NCBI RefSeq assembly: GCF_004104355.1
Contig: NZ_RJLM01000001.1
Coordinates: forward strand, 310,001-374,000
DNA from: Photobacterium chitinilyticum
Lineage (GTDB): Bacteria > Pseudomonadota > Gammaproteobacteria > Enterobacterales > Vibrionaceae
Direction of reading: 5' to 3'
DNA: 64,000 nucleotides
Of this stretch, positions 42,408-52,732 are shown piece after piece (the first letter of the stretch is position 1; each line of letters opens with the position of its first letter). Made by a program: the position numbers and the translations under genes. Under the pieces are notes generated by a model. The model ran no database searches and had not been told where the DNA came from. It saw only the letters and a program-made list of their open reading frames with translations.

Positions 42408-44453
42408 TTACATCACTCGCATACCAGGCTGTGCGCCTTCGTGCGGCTCAAGGATCCACAGATCTTTACCACCCGGGCCAGCAGCCAGGATCATGCCTTC
42501 AGACATGCCAAACTTCATCTTACGAGGTTTGAGGTTGGCAACCATAACAGTGTGCTTGCCAATCAGTTCTTCAGGCGTGTAGGCAGATTTGATACCCGAG
42601 AATACCTGACGCATCTCGCCACCGATATCCAATTGGAATTTAAGTAGCTTGTTTGCTTTTGGCACTTCTTCGCAGGAAACAATCTTCGCAATACGCATAT
42701 CAACTTTGGCGAAGTCGTCAAACTCGATTTCTGCTTCGATAGGCTCTTCAGACAGTGGGCCAGTAGGCTTTGCTGCAGCTTCAGAGGCTGCTTTTTCTGC
42801 TGCTGCATCTTCTTTTGAAGATTCTAGCATTGCTTCAACGTGCTTAGGATCGATACGGTTGAACAGTGCTTTGAACTTAGTGACTTCGTGGCCTGTCAGC
42901 GGCTGGGCGATACCTTCCCATGTCAGGGTTTCGTTCAGGAAGCCCTCAGTGCGTTCTGCCAGATGTGGCATTACAGGCTTCAGGTAGGTCATCAGGACGC
43001 GGAACAGGTTGATTCCCACAGAGCATATTTCCTGTAGTTCCTGATCTTTACCTTCCTGTTTAGCAACAACCCAAGGCGCTTTTTCATCAACGTATTGGTT
43101 AGCTTTGTCTGCCAGAGCTGTAATTTCACGGATAGCACGGCTGTATTCACGGTTTTCGAAAAGCTCCGCGATACGGTCAGAAGCCGCAACAAACTCAGCA
43201 TATAGCTCTGGTTCAGCAAAGCTGTCTGACAGCTTGCCTTCGAACCGTTTGGCGATGAAGCCAGCATTACGTGATGCCAGGTTAACAATCTTGTTCACTA
43301 CATCGCTGTTTACACGCTGGGTGAAGTCTTCAAGGTTAAGGTCAAGATCATCAATACGGTTGTTCAGTTTCGCAGCATAGTAGTAACGTAGGCATTCTGG
43401 GTCTAGGTGCTGTAGGTAAGTACCTGCTTTAATAAAGGTACCCTTTGACTTCGACATTTTCGCGCCGTTTACGGTAACGTAGCCGTGAACAAATACATTG
43501 TTTGGTTTACGCAGACCGGCACCATCGAGCATAGCCGGCCAGAACAGGCTGTGGAAGTAAACGATGTCTTTACCGATGAAGTGATAAAGTTCGGTAGAGC
43601 TGTCTTTGTTCCAGAACTCGTCGAAGTTCAGGTCATCACGTTTGTCACACAGGTTCTTGAATGAACCCATGTAGCCGATAGGTGCATCCAGCCATACATA
43701 GAAGTATTTGCCTGTCTCTCCCGGGATCTCGAAGCCAAAGTATGGCGCATCACGCGAGATATCCCATTGTTGTAGACCAGATTCGAACCATTCTTGCATC
43801 TTGTTGGCAGTTTCATCCTGAAGTGCACCTGATCGGGTCCACTCTTTTAGCATCCCTTCGAACTGAGGTAGGTCGAAGAAGAAGTGCTCGGAATCTTTCA
43901 TGACTGGTGTCGCGCCAGAGACTGCAGATTTCGGGTTGATCAAATCTGTTGGACTGTAGGTTTCGCCACAGTTGTCACAGTTGTCACCGTATTGGTCTTC
44001 TGCCTTACACTTCGGACAGGAGCCTTTTACGAAACGATCTGGTAGGAACATTTCTTTCTCAGGATCAAATAGCTGAGAAATTGTGCGGCTAGTAATAAAG
44101 CCTTTCTCTTTTAGCTGATTGTAAACGAACGACGCCAGCTCACGGTTCTCGTCGGAATGCGTGCTGTGGTAGTTGTCAAAGCTAATATCGAAGCCAGCAA
44201 AGTCGGCCTGGTGCTCTTTGCTCACTTCGGCAATCATCTGCTCAGGTTCCATACCCATCTGCTGGGCCTTAAGCATGATTGGAGTGCCGTGTGCATCGTC
44301 TGCACAGATGAAATGAACTTCGTTGCCGCGAAGGCGCTGATAGCGCACCCAGATATCCGCTTGTACATGCTCAAGCATGTGCCCCAAGTGGATAGAACCG
44401 TTAGCGTACGGCAGGGCGCAGGTCACCAGAATTTTTCTTGGATTTGCAGCCAT
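42408..44453 (-). CDS. metG: Methionyl-tRNA synthetase
   Basis: A 681-aa class I synthetase (E. coli MetG 677 aa). The HIGH motif is HLGH at 22-25, the KMSKS loop is [10 protein letters not shown] near residue 332, and the zinc knuckle is [18 protein letters not shown] (about 145-162). The C-terminal tRNA-binding OB domain ([20 protein letters not shown] onward, about 580-681) gives the homodimeric form. Divergent from mrp, as in E. coli. Confidence 0.97.
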   Translation of the reverse strand: MAANPRKILVTCALPYANGSIHLGHMLEHVQADIWVRYQRLRGNEVHFICADDAHGTPIMLKAQQMGMEPEQMIAEVSKEHQADFAGFDISFDNYHSTHSDENRELASFVYNQLKEKGFITSRTISQLFDPEKEMFLPDRFVKGSCPKCKAEDQYGDNCDNCGETYSPTDLINPKSAVSGATPVMKDSEHFFFDLPQFEGMLKEWTRSGALQDETANKMQEWFESGLQQWDISRDAPYFGFEIPGETGKYFYVWLDAPIGYMGSFKNLCDKRDDLNFDEFWNKDSSTELYHFIGKDIVYFHSLFWPAMLDGAGLRKPNNVFVHGYVTVNGAKMSKSKGTFIKAGTYLQHLDPECLRYYYAAKLNNRIDDLDLNLEDFTQRVNSDVVNKIVNLASRNAGFIAKRFEGKLSDSFAEPELYAEFVAASDRIAELFENREYSRAIREITALADKANQYVDEKAPWVVAKQEGKDQELQEICSVGINLFRVLMTYLKPVMPHLAERTEGFLNETLTWEGIAQPLTGHEVTKFKALFNRIDPKHVEAMLESSKEDAAAEKAASEAAAKPTGPLSEEPIEAEIEFDDFAKVDMRIAKIVSCEEVPKANKLLKFQLDIGGEMRQVFSGIKSAYTPEELIGKHTVMVANLKPRKMKFGMSEGMILAAGPGGKDLWILEPHEGAQPGMRVM

Positions 44454-44583
44454 AATTACTTATTTCGCTCGTGATGGGTAAAAAAACGTAGCCTCAAATA
44501 TTACCTGATGGACAGCGTGTTGCCTAGCATCATCCAGTGATAATCCCGCTAAATAGCAGCGATAAATAGGCTTTGGTGGTACG

Positions 44584-45711
44584 ATGAACGGGAACGATAA
44601 GAATGGAGCGCTAAAAACGATGAGTAGTGATTCAATGATCCGATTTGAGAGTGTTGCTGATATTTGCCGATGGCTTAATCAGTTCGAGCATCCGTGGCTG
44701 CATCATGAGTGGGCCGAAACACCGAATGTGGTATCGGTATCAGCACAAGGTGTCGTATCGATCACCTTGCCGTTTGCTGCGGGATCAGTAACCGAGCTGC
44801 TTGAGCATTGGATTATTACACAGCAGCAGCTCCACCATGTCGCGCAGAGCATGACTTTTACTGTGACTACCCGAGTTGCGCCTCTGGCTGCCGGAGACAA
44901 GTCACCGTTGAAAGGGGTGAAGAATATTATTGTGGTTAGCTCTGCCAAAGGCGGGGTAGGCAAATCGACCACAGCGGTTAACCTGGCATTGGGACTACAA
45001 AAACAAGGTGCCAAAGTGGGTTTGCTAGATGCCGATATCTATGGCCCATCAGTGCCGATGATGCTGGGTACGGTCGATGAGAAGCCGCAATCTCCTGACG
45101 GTAAGATGATGATGCCGATAGAGTCGTGTGGATTGTTCACCAATTCGGTCGGTTATCTGGTTCCTGCTGACAGTGCAACGATCTGGCGCGGGCCGATGGC
45201 TTCAAAGGCACTTACCCAAATTATTACAGAGACCTGGTGGCCGGATCTTGATTATCTGGTGATTGATATGCCACCAGGTACCGGGGATATCCAGCTTACG
45301 CTGGCCCAGCAGATCCCGGTAACAGGTGCTGTGGTTATTACCACTCCGCAGGATCTGGCTTTGGCTGATGCCATCAAGGGGATCAATATGTTTAACAAGG
45401 TCAATGTTCCTGTTGTGGGCGTTGTCGAAAACATGAGCTATCATATTTGCAGTAATTGCGGCCATCACGAGGCGATTTTTGGCACCGGCGGGGCAGAGCG
45501 CATGGCAAAGAACTACTCTGTGCCACTGCTCGCGCAACTCCCTCTGCATATTAAGATTCGTGAAGATATTGATAGCGGCAAACCAACGGTCGCATCGTCA
45601 CCTGATTCGGAGCAGGCTAGCGCCTACATTGACCTGGCTGGGCAGGTTGCCAGCCGCTTATTCTGGCAGGGTGAGCCTGTTGCTGAGCAGATTGCAATTC
45701 GTACAATGTAA
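44584..45711 (+). CDS. mrp: Iron-sulfur cluster carrier protein Mrp/ApbC
   Basis: A 375-aa P-loop ATPase that binds and transfers Fe-S clusters in the cytoplasm (E. coli Mrp 369 aa). The deviant Walker A is SSAKGGVGKSTTAVNLAL (about residue 119) and the Mrp motif is LDYLVIDMPPGTGDIQLTL. The cluster-binding pair is C-S-N-C in YHICSNCGHHEAIFG. The N-terminal about 85 residues are a divergent MIP18/DUF59 domain. An internal ATG at 44620 is a possible alternative start. Divergent from metG. Confidence 0.93.
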   Translation: MNGNDKNGALKTMSSDSMIRFESVADICRWLNQFEHPWLHHEWAETPNVVSVSAQGVVSITLPFAAGSVTELLEHWIITQQQLHHVAQSMTFTVTTRVAPLAAGDKSPLKGVKNIIVVSSAKGGVGKSTTAVNLALGLQKQGAKVGLLDADIYGPSVPMMLGTVDEKPQSPDGKMMMPIESCGLFTNSVGYLVPADSATIWRGPMASKALTQIITETWWPDLDYLVIDMPPGTGDIQLTLAQQIPVTGAVVITTPQDLALADAIKGINMFNKVNVPVVGVVENMSYHICSNCGHHEAIFGTGGAERMAKNYSVPLLAQLPLHIKIREDIDSGKPTVASSPDSEQASAYIDLAGQVASRLFWQGEPVAEQIAIRTM

Positions 45712-45916
45712 ACCTTTACTTGCAACAATTCTGAAAGGTTTATAACCAATAGTGCTAGATGTCGCATTTTTGCTGGCATCTGGCCGCGTAAATCCCTATA
45801 ATCAGGCGGTTTAATTATACCTATTCGCACAATTATCTGGTTAGCCATCAAATGGCAGATAGTTGTTTAAATGAGTATTTCCACCTCGCTACGTTGTCTT
45901 ACAGGTGCTTTCTGAT

Positions 45917-46561
45917 ATGTCTGAAAACTCTCACCAATGCGTAATTATCGGTATCGCAGGCGCTTCTGCGTCCGGTAAAAGCCTGATTGCCAGTACAGTT
46001 TACAAAGAGCTAAAAGAAAAGGTCGGCGATCATCAGATCGGTGTTATCACGGAAGATTGTTACTATAGCGATCAAAGTCACCTGAGCATGGAAGAGCGGG
46101 TCAAAACTAACTACGATCACCCGAATGCGCTTGATCACAACTTACTCTGTGATCATCTGCAGATGTTGGTTGAAGGTAATGCGGTAGAAGTGCCGCAGTA
46201 TAGCTACAGCGAACACACGCGTCTGGTAGAAACCACACCAATGACACCGAAAAAGGTGATTATTCTGGAAGGTATCTTGCTACTGACTGATCCTCGCCTG
46301 CGCGAGATCATGCATGCAAGTGTCTTTATGGATACTCCACTGGATATCTGTCTGCTGCGTCGCTTGCAGCGTGATGTTGCTGAACGTGATCGTACAATGG
46401 AATCGGTACTTGAGCAGTACCAAAAGACGGTGCGTCCTATGTTCATGCAGTTTATTGAACCGTCTAAACAATATGCCGATATTATCGTTCCTCGTGGCGG
46501 AAAAAACCGTATTGCGATTGACGTGTTGAAAGCGCATATTGCCAAATTGCTGAAATCATAA
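45917..46561 (+). CDS. udk: Uridine kinase
   Basis: A 214-aa kinase (E. coli Udk 213 aa) phosphorylating uridine and cytidine in pyrimidine salvage. The start at 45917 ([20 protein letters not shown]) matches the family; a GTG at 45905 would add four residues and overlaps the likely ribosome site. Walker A is [28 protein letters not shown] and [13 protein letters not shown] are substrate-binding motifs. Terminator follows. Confidence 0.95.
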   Translation: MSENSHQCVIIGIAGASASGKSLIASTVYKELKEKVGDHQIGVITEDCYYSDQSHLSMEERVKTNYDHPNALDHNLLCDHLQMLVEGNAVEVPQYSYSEHTRLVETTPMTPKKVIILEGILLLTDPRLREIMHASVFMDTPLDICLLRRLQRDVAERDRTMESVLEQYQKTVRPMFMQFIEPSKQYADIIVPRGGKNRIAIDVLKAHIAKLLKS

Positions 46562-46617
46562 GAACCAGCCAAACAAGGTTGAGACTGTCAGTCTTGAATT
46601 GATAATGATGATATTTG

Positions 46618-46648
46618 AATAGGCAGCCTTAACGGCTGCCTATTTTTT
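46618..46648 (+). terminator. Terminator after udk
   Basis: A 10- to 11-bp AATAGGCAGCC-type stem with a short loop is followed by seven T. Confidence 0.9.
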
Positions 46649-46770
46649 TGCTTTAATCACAGATAATTAAAAACTTATAGTTCTATTCGCTGTCGTATAG
46701 CCAAGCAACCCCAAGAAGATGTCGCTTGGGTATAACCCAATTCAATGTGGACGGATAACACGAGGACACG

Positions 46771-48921
46771 ATGAAAAAGCTTTTGTATGCCGTACTGGCA
46801 ATTGTAATTGTTATCGTAGTGGGGGTTGGTGCATTGTTGGCATTGGTCGACCCTAACCAGTTTAAGCCATTACTTGCCGAGCAGGTAAAGAAAGCCACAG
46901 GCCAAGAGTTGGTGATCCGCGGTGACATTGGCTGGCGTTTCTTTCCGAGTATAGGTTTTACGCTAGGCCAGACAGAGTTTCGTAATCCGGAAGGGTTTGC
47001 CGAGCCAAATTTGATTCAGCTGGGCAGCGCTGAGCTTTCTGTATCTGTTGTGCCTTTGTTCTCTCGTCATCTTGAGATCGGGCACATTAGCTTGCAGGAT
47101 GGTCGGGTGTTTATCCAGACTCGCAAAGATGGGGTGAATAACCTTGATGCTTTAGGCCAATCAAGCAAGCAAGCTGAAAATAATACAGTCGCTGATCAGC
47201 CAACTGCAGCTACGGAAACAGCCCCACAGAATCAAGGTGGCGCCGAGCCATGGACAATCAGCCTTGAAGGCGTTGAGTTAGTCAATGCCAGTGCCGAGAT
47301 CCGTGATGATCAAGCCGGGACTTTTACTGCCATCAGCGCGCTGAACTTTACCCTGAGCCGGTTTGCGCCTGGCGAATGGACCCAGGCCGAGTTTGATGTG
47401 GCTGGCCAAAATGGTGAGCTGGCCTTTACTGCTAACGGCGCCTCTGAGCTATTTATCGTGCCGGAGATGAATAATGCCGAGCTGAAGAATATGCAATTGT
47501 CTGCAACGGCAAAAGACAAACTGAATGATATCCAGTCGCTGACAGTAACCATGGATAAGTTCAAAGCAGGTGATTGGTCGGCAGTCACATTTGCTGTAAC
47601 AGGGGAAGTGCCTGCTCTTGCTTTTGATGCTAAGGGCGAAACACGCTTGAAGCTCAGTGAGGCCTTTGATTTTGTTCAGCTGCAGGCGTTGGCACTGGAG
47701 TCAGGCCTGAAAGGGGCCACATTGCCTCGCCCAGAAATGGCAGTCAAGCTAAGTGCCGATGCTGACTATGACGTCAATAAGGGCATGGCGACCTTGTCGC
47801 AGTTTAAGGCGGATATTGATGAGATCAGTGTGAACGGAAACGCTTCGTTCAAGGCGGCTGATATTCCGGTGATCCGCTTTGCCGTTAACAGTGACAACAT
47901 TGACCTAGATGCTTTCCTCGGCCTCGACAAGAAAGAAACATCGTCGCAAGCCGGAGCAGAAGACGTAGGTTCGACAACCGCCGGTACCGCTCCGGAGACT
48001 GCCTCTGCAGCGGACAAGAACCAAGAACCAGACCTGTCGGCCCTGAAGAGTCTTGATGTTGCAGGCACGGTGAAGCTAGGTAAATTTAAAGCCGCCAACG
48101 CCAAGCTGGCCAATGTGCTGGTGGATGTAAAAGTAGCCAAAGGGGTACTTAAGCTTAACCACTTAGACGCTGAACTGTATGACGGTAGCATTAAAATGCA
48201 AGCCATGTTGAATGCCAACGGTAAGCTGCCAACTTATAAAGTGACTAACAAGATCAGTGGAGTACAGATCCAACCGCTGATGGTCGATGTTGTCGACAAT
48301 GATGTACTCGCCGGTAAAGGTAATATCACGATGAGTCTGGCCGGTACTGGATTGGCCGAAAAACGTATCCGAGAGAATGTTGCCGGTACTGTGGATATCA
48401 AGTTTGCCGATGGGGCGGTTTACGGGGTGAACGTGCCTGAGATGATCCGTGAAGCCAGAGCAACATTGAAAGGCAAGAAAGCCGAGTATGTAAAAGAAGA
48501 GAAGAAAACAGATTTCTCTGGACTGACAGCAACGATCAAGCTGGGTTCGGGCAAGGCATCAACGACTAATTTGGATCTTGATTCTCCGCTGCTGCGTATA
48601 GCAGGTAAAGGTCAGACTAATCTTGTTAGTGAAGCGATTGATTTCAAGGTGAATACCTCGGTTGTTGCAACCAGCAAAGGTCAAGGTGGCAAGCAAGTCG
48701 ATGAAGTTGCCGATTTAACGCTGCCGATTGATGTCAAAGGTGACTGGACGGAACCTAAGTTCTCGATGGATCTAGCTGGGCTTCTGAAGCAAAACAACAA
48801 GCTGGAGGAAAAAGCCCATAAGGAAGTCGAGCGCGGGCTTGAAAAGTTACTGGGTGACAAGGCCAAAGATGACGATGTTAAGAAGGTAGCCGATAAATTA
48901 TTGAAAGGGTTATTTAACTAA
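46771..48921 (+). CDS. asmA: AsmA-family inner-membrane/periplasmic protein
   Basis: A 716-aa AsmA-like protein, anchored by one N-terminal helix (LLYAVLAIVIVIVVGVGALL) with the rest in the periplasm. The family forms long beta-rich grooves thought to carry lipids between membranes; E. coli asmA mutations affect outer-membrane assembly. DPNQFKPLLAEQVKKATGQ and WRFFPSIGFTLGQTEFRNPE are the hallmark N-terminal blocks; the AsmA_2 C-terminal domain is about 480-680. It is about 100 residues longer than E. coli AsmA, partly in low-complexity Ala/Thr/Glu inserts (near 130-155 and 390-420). It follows udk; E. coli has dcd between them. Confidence 0.92.
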   Translation: MKKLLYAVLAIVIVIVVGVGALLALVDPNQFKPLLAEQVKKATGQELVIRGDIGWRFFPSIGFTLGQTEFRNPEGFAEPNLIQLGSAELSVSVVPLFSRHLEIGHISLQDGRVFIQTRKDGVNNLDALGQSSKQAENNTVADQPTAATETAPQNQGGAEPWTISLEGVELVNASAEIRDDQAGTFTAISALNFTLSRFAPGEWTQAEFDVAGQNGELAFTANGASELFIVPEMNNAELKNMQLSATAKDKLNDIQSLTVTMDKFKAGDWSAVTFAVTGEVPALAFDAKGETRLKLSEAFDFVQLQALALESGLKGATLPRPEMAVKLSADADYDVNKGMATLSQFKADIDEISVNGNASFKAADIPVIRFAVNSDNIDLDAFLGLDKKETSSQAGAEDVGSTTAGTAPETASAADKNQEPDLSALKSLDVAGTVKLGKFKAANAKLANVLVDVKVAKGVLKLNHLDAELYDGSIKMQAMLNANGKLPTYKVTNKISGVQIQPLMVDVVDNDVLAGKGNITMSLAGTGLAEKRIRENVAGTVDIKFADGAVYGVNVPEMIREARATLKGKKAEYVKEEKKTDFSGLTATIKLGSGKASTTNLDLDSPLLRIAGKGQTNLVSEAIDFKVNTSVVATSKGQGGKQVDEVADLTLPIDVKGDWTEPKFSMDLAGLLKQNNKLEEKAHKEVERGLEKLLGDKAKDDDVKKVADKLLKGLFN

Positions 48922-48933
48922 CGCTTTAAACTG

Positions 48934-48964
48934 AAAGGCTTGCCATCCTGGCAAGCCTTTTTTC
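48934..48964 (+). terminator. Terminator after asmA
   Basis: A perfect 12-bp AAAGGCTTGCCA stem with TCC loop, followed by T. It may also serve the convergent CBS gene. Confidence 0.9.
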
Positions 48965-48998
48965 TTGGTGAAACGCATGGTCTAACGATATTAATGCG

Positions 48999-49451
48999 TC
49001 AGGCAAGGCTCTTGTTCTTTTTGCTCGATTTTTGTGATTCCAGTGTGTTCTGGAAGGCTTTGAGCAGGTCAACAGCTGACAGTATTCCGACCAAATCCCC
49101 TGTTTTATCCAACACAGGCGCCGCCCCCACATGATAGTCAAGCAGGGTTCTGACAGCTTTGGTCAGCGTGTCATAGGTACGAACGTGTACAATATCTCTG
49201 ATCATGACATCACCAATATGCAGATCATCGGTTAGGTCGTATTCATGGCCGATATCCGGTGATTCATCAACCCAGCCCGGTCGGCGGAGTTCGCGGTCAC
49301 TGACAATACCTATCAGTTCGCCTGCTTCATTTGTGACGGGTAAATGGCGGATAGCTTCATCGCGCATTAAAAAGAAGGCTTCACGGAGACCGGCTTCAGG
49401 CTGGATAGTGATGACTTTTCGTGTCATGTATTCAGAAACTTTTGTTGGCAT
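48999..49451 (-). CDS. Tandem CBS-domain protein
   Basis: A 150-aa stand-alone CBS pair. The start at 49451 is preferred to the ATG two codons upstream because AAAGGGAAG then has normal spacing. CBS1 is about residues 6-60 (YMTRKVITIQPEAGLREAFF, HLPVTNEAGELIGIVSDREL) and CBS2 about 82-137 (VMIRDIVHVRTYDTLTKAVR, GAAPVLDKTGDLVGILSAVD). Such pairs bind adenosyl nucleotides and sense energy state or modulate a partner. No partner is encoded alongside. Confidence 0.88.
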   Translation of the reverse strand: MPTKVSEYMTRKVITIQPEAGLREAFFLMRDEAIRHLPVTNEAGELIGIVSDRELRRPGWVDESPDIGHEYDLTDDLHIGDVMIRDIVHVRTYDTLTKAVRTLLDYHVGAAPVLDKTGDLVGILSAVDLLKAFQNTLESQKSSKKNKSLA

Positions 49452-49668
49452 ATACATCTTCCCTTTGTCAGAGTGAATTGATGTTGCCTGATTTAAAGTA
49501 GCGAATTCAGTTTGGCTGAACTGCGACCAAACCCATATTTTTACTTTTGTTTACTTTACTCGTACTGAGCTTTTTGTTCTTTGGTGCGTAAGTTTGGTAA
49601 GGTGTGCCGAATCAGCCGAGGATGAAGACCATAAAAATATTATATAACCTGGTCGAAAAGGAGAAAAT

Positions 49669-50709
49669 TTGGACTCAATTACTCAGGCCGCGTTAGGTGC
49701 CGCTGTTGCGGGCTTGGTGGCAGGCAAGAAATGTTCGCCAAAAGTATTATTGGCCGGGGCCGCCCTCGGTACCCTGCCAGATCTGGATGTGCTTGTGAGC
49801 TATGGTGATCCCGTATCGGATATGGTGAAACACCGCGGCTTCAGCCATTCGATACTTGTCCTGTTACCGTTTTCGTTTTTGCTGGCATGGTGTTGGCAAA
49901 AGTGGCGAGCCACAACCTTTAGCTTTAACCAGTTATGGTTTTTAGTGGCCGCTTGTCTTATTACACACCCGTTATTGGATTCTTTTACCTCATACGGTAC
50001 ACAACTGTTGTGGCCTCTTTCGGTTAGTGTGGCTGTCTCCAGCATCTTTATTATCGACCCGCTCTATACTGTTCCGTTACTGGTGGTGGTTGCAGCGAGT
50101 TTGCTATGGCGAAGAAAAATGGCAAGGTTGTGCGGTATTGGACTGGCGATATCCAGCCTGTACCTACTCTGGTCAGTTATCGCACTCAATGTTATTGAAG
50201 ATAGGGTACAGAGTCAGCTGGCTGATACTCCTATGGCAGGTAAACCTGTTTTTATCACCCCGACGCCTGTCAATACCGTACTGTGGCGTGTTGTGGTGTT
50301 AGATGGTGATACCTATTGGGAAGGCTTAACATCCTTGCTCGATGACGAGGTCACTATCGATTTTATAGCCAAGGAACGCGGGCAGTGGAAGCTGGAAGAA
50401 AAACCACAGCATCTTGTTATGTTAGAGGACTTTACTCGTCAGTTTGTAAAATATGAGCAGGTAGGGGATAGCCTGACTGTCACTGATCTGCGTCTGGGGA
50501 TGGTCGATTACTTGCCATTTCAGTTTGTGTTCGCCACCCTCGAAGGTGACGGTACTTGGTCTTCTGCGCTCCCTGTTCAGCTTGAGAGCCCTAATGTCCG
50601 GCCTAAGCACTTACCGGCGTTGTGGTTGCGGTTGCTGGGAAACCAAAATATAGATGCTAACCTGTGCCATGCCAAAGAGTGTTCTAAGCCAAGTAAGTCA
50701 GATGTTTAA
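49669..50709 (+). CDS. YdjM-like membrane-bound metal-dependent hydrolase family protein
   Basis: A 346-aa inner-membrane protein of the DUF457/YdjM family. The start is TTG at 49669 with AAGGAG upstream. MDSITQAALGAAVAGLVAGK, GTLPDLDVLVSYGD, HRGFSHSILV and THPLLDSFTSYGTQ carry the conserved His and Asp residues suspected to bind metal. About four membrane helices lie in the first 180 residues; the C-terminal half is soluble. E. coli ydjM is LexA-controlled, but no LexA box was seen here. Activity is unproven in the family. Confidence 0.88.
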   Translation: MDSITQAALGAAVAGLVAGKKCSPKVLLAGAALGTLPDLDVLVSYGDPVSDMVKHRGFSHSILVLLPFSFLLAWCWQKWRATTFSFNQLWFLVAACLITHPLLDSFTSYGTQLLWPLSVSVAVSSIFIIDPLYTVPLLVVVAASLLWRRKMARLCGIGLAISSLYLLWSVIALNVIEDRVQSQLADTPMAGKPVFITPTPVNTVLWRVVVLDGDTYWEGLTSLLDDEVTIDFIAKERGQWKLEEKPQHLVMLEDFTRQFVKYEQVGDSLTVTDLRLGMVDYLPFQFVFATLEGDGTWSSALPVQLESPNVRPKHLPALWLRLLGNQNIDANLCHAKECSKPSKSDV

Positions 50710-51016
50710 CCCTGAGCGCTAGCAATGGATTGCAATACTGACAGGCGATATATTATATAGCACAAAAAAAACACCCTACAGCATGTTGCATACAATTGAA
50801 TAAACGGTGAATATATGCAGCAAAACATGTAGCACATATATCTTTACAGTATGCCATTTTCTAGGTGGTCTTCACACAACAGTGAGTCATTGGTCAATAG
50901 CCGTTTTTATTTGACTTTCATCAAAATCAAAGCTTAATACTGCTGGCAATCTACCCCTAAAGTATTGGTGGTCTCATTGTGAGATCTGCGTTTTTCGATA
51001 TAGGGAGATAACGAGT
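50710..51016. other. dcuB promoter region
   Basis: About 307 nt. It contains the FNR-like site at 50911-50924 and an A-tract at 50761-50770. No gene was recognised. Confidence 0.45.
50911..50924 (+). promoter_or_regulatory. FNR-like site upstream of dcuB
   Basis: TTGACTTTCATCAA differs from the FNR consensus TTGAT-N4-ATCAA at one position. It lies 93 bp before the dcuB start. FNR activates dcuB in E. coli during anaerobic growth. Confidence 0.65.
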
Positions 51017-52339
51017 ATGCTGTATTTGGAATTCTTATTCCTGCTTCTCGTGTTGTATGCTGGCAGTCGCTTTGGTGGTATCGGTTTAGGTGTTGTTTCT
51101 GGCCTAGGCCTGTTGGTTGAAGTATTCATTTTCAGGATGCCGCCGACATCACCGCCTATCACTGTGATGCTAATTATTCTTGCGGTTGTGACCTGTGCTT
51201 CGATTCTGGAAGCGGCAGGTGGTCTGAAGTACATGTTGCAAGTTGCCGAGCGAATTTTGCGCAGCAACCCCAAGCGTGTCACTATCCTTGGTCCGTTGGT
51301 GACGTACACCATGACATTTATGCTGGGTACCGGTCATGCGGTGTACTCAATTATGCCTATTATCGGTGACGTTGCGCTGAAAAATGGTATCCGACCAGAA
51401 CGCCCGATGGCTGCTTCTTCGGTAGCTTCCCAGTTGGCGATTACTGCCAGCCCGATCTCTGCCGCGGTTGTGTATTATCTGGCGCAGATTTCTGGTATCC
51501 AAGACAGCATTCATCTACTAACGATCTTGATGGTAACAGTGCCATCGACGTTGATTGGTACACTGTTGCTATCATTGTACAGCCTTCGCCGTGGTGCAGA
51601 CTTGAATGAGGATCCTGAGTATCAGCGCCGTCTGAGAGATCCGCTGTGGCGTGATAAGATTTTGCATACCACTTCGACCTCGCTTGATGAAAAGCTACCG
51701 GCGTCAGCTAAGCATGCGGTCTTACTTTTCATTCTGGCACTGGCTTCTATCGTTGTTGTGGCGATGGTGCCTGAGATCCGAACGATTGGTGATGCCAAGC
51801 CGATTAAAATGTCTGTCATTATTCAGATGATGATGCTGGCATTCGGTGGTTTGATCTTGTTGGTTACCCGTACCAATGTTCAGAAAGTACCTGAAGGCGT
51901 CGTGTTTAAGTCCGGCATGGTGGCAGCTATTGCGATCTTTGGTATTGCCTGGATGAGTGATACATATTTCCAGTATGCGATGCCTTCCTTTAAGTCGGGC
52001 ATTACCGAAATGGTTCAGGGCTATCCGTGGACCTTTGCGCTGGCACTATTCATTGTGTCCGTTGTCGTAAACAGTCAGGCAGCGACAGCGCGTATGATGC
52101 TGCCGGTTGGTTTGGCGATGGGATTAAATCCAGCACTGTTAATTGGTTTGATGCCTGCGACCTATGGTTACTTTTTCATTCCAAACTACCCGTCTGATAT
52201 TGCGACCTGTAATTTCGACGTAACGGGTACGACTAAAATCGGTAAATGGTATTTCAACCATAGCTTTATGGCACCGGGCCTTATTGGTGTGGTGTCGGCG
52301 TGTACTATCGGTTATACCATTGCCCAAGTGATTGTATAA
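51017..52339 (+). CDS. dcuB: Anaerobic C4-dicarboxylate transporter DcuB
   Basis: A 440-aa inner-membrane antiporter (E. coli DcuB 446 aa) that exchanges fumarate for succinate during fumarate respiration. It has about 10-12 membrane helices. The blocks FGGIGLGVVSGLGLLVEVFI, GTGHAVYSIMPIIGDVALKN and IRPERPMAASSVASQLAI match DcuB better than DcuA, especially GTGHAVY. An FNR-like site upstream supports anaerobic expression. No dcuSR sensor genes are nearby. Confidence 0.93.
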   Translation: MLYLEFLFLLLVLYAGSRFGGIGLGVVSGLGLLVEVFIFRMPPTSPPITVMLIILAVVTCASILEAAGGLKYMLQVAERILRSNPKRVTILGPLVTYTMTFMLGTGHAVYSIMPIIGDVALKNGIRPERPMAASSVASQLAITASPISAAVVYYLAQISGIQDSIHLLTILMVTVPSTLIGTLLLSLYSLRRGADLNEDPEYQRRLRDPLWRDKILHTTSTSLDEKLPASAKHAVLLFILALASIVVVAMVPEIRTIGDAKPIKMSVIIQMMMLAFGGLILLVTRTNVQKVPEGVVFKSGMVAAIAIFGIAWMSDTYFQYAMPSFKSGITEMVQGYPWTFALALFIVSVVVNSQAATARMMLPVGLAMGLNPALLIGLMPATYGYFFIPNYPSDIATCNFDVTGTTKIGKWYFNHSFMAPGLIGVVSACTIGYTIAQVIV

Positions 52340-52362
52340 ACATAGAAAAAAGTATGCTTTCA

Positions 52363-52397
52363 ATGCCGGCCAGTTTGATCTGGCTGGCATTTTTTTG
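52363..52397 (+). terminator. Terminator after dcuB
   Basis: An 11-bp ATGCCGGCCAG-type stem (one mismatch or G-T pair) is followed by seven T. Confidence 0.9.
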
Positions 52398-52543
52398 TTG
52401 TTTAATACAGTGTTTGTATACCATTTTGACATGCCAGTCTTATTTTCTACTAAGTAAATAAAGAAAAAGTCATATAGTTCAGCGTATTATACTAAGCTTA
52501 GTCTTGTAGGTTAGATGTTCTCTGTTTACTACTGGGAAAGCTT

Positions 52544-52654
52544 ATGGATAAAAAGGTCGATTACGAAAAATTAAGAGAAAAGATGCACGAAAGGGCGCTG
52601 GAGCGGGCTCTGGAGTTTTACAGGAAGAAGCATCAGAAAAATGTGAGGCAATGA
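52544..52654 (+). CDS. Small charged helical protein, 36 aa
   Basis: ATG at 52544 has GGGAAAG just upstream. The product (MDKKVDYEKLREKMHERALE, then RALEFYRKKHQKNVRQ) is almost all Lys, Arg, Glu and hydrophobic residues in helical spacing, so a single amphipathic helix is likely. A good hairpin (52677-52698) follows the stop. It is isolated between dcuB and psiE. No family is recognised and translation is unproven. Confidence 0.5.
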   Translation: MDKKVDYEKLREKMHERALERALEFYRKKHQKNVRQ

Positions 52655-52676
52655 TCGTGTACAAATTGATCATAAC

Positions 52677-52698
52677 AAAGGGAGCAGAGGCTCCCTTT
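52677..52698. terminator. Hairpin between the 36-aa gene and psiE
   Basis: A perfect 9-bp AAAGGGAGC/GCTCCCTTT stem with AGAG loop. It separates convergent genes and may end both. Confidence 0.7.
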
Positions 52699-52732
52699 AG
52701 TTTGCACTTTTTAAGTATGCTATGTTGTAAAA

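Noticed and set aside
49458-49668. LexA box expected for a ydjM-like gene
   Set aside because: No CTGT-N8-ACAG was found in the upstream region; a short TTCAG/CTGAA palindrome near 49508 does not fit LexA.
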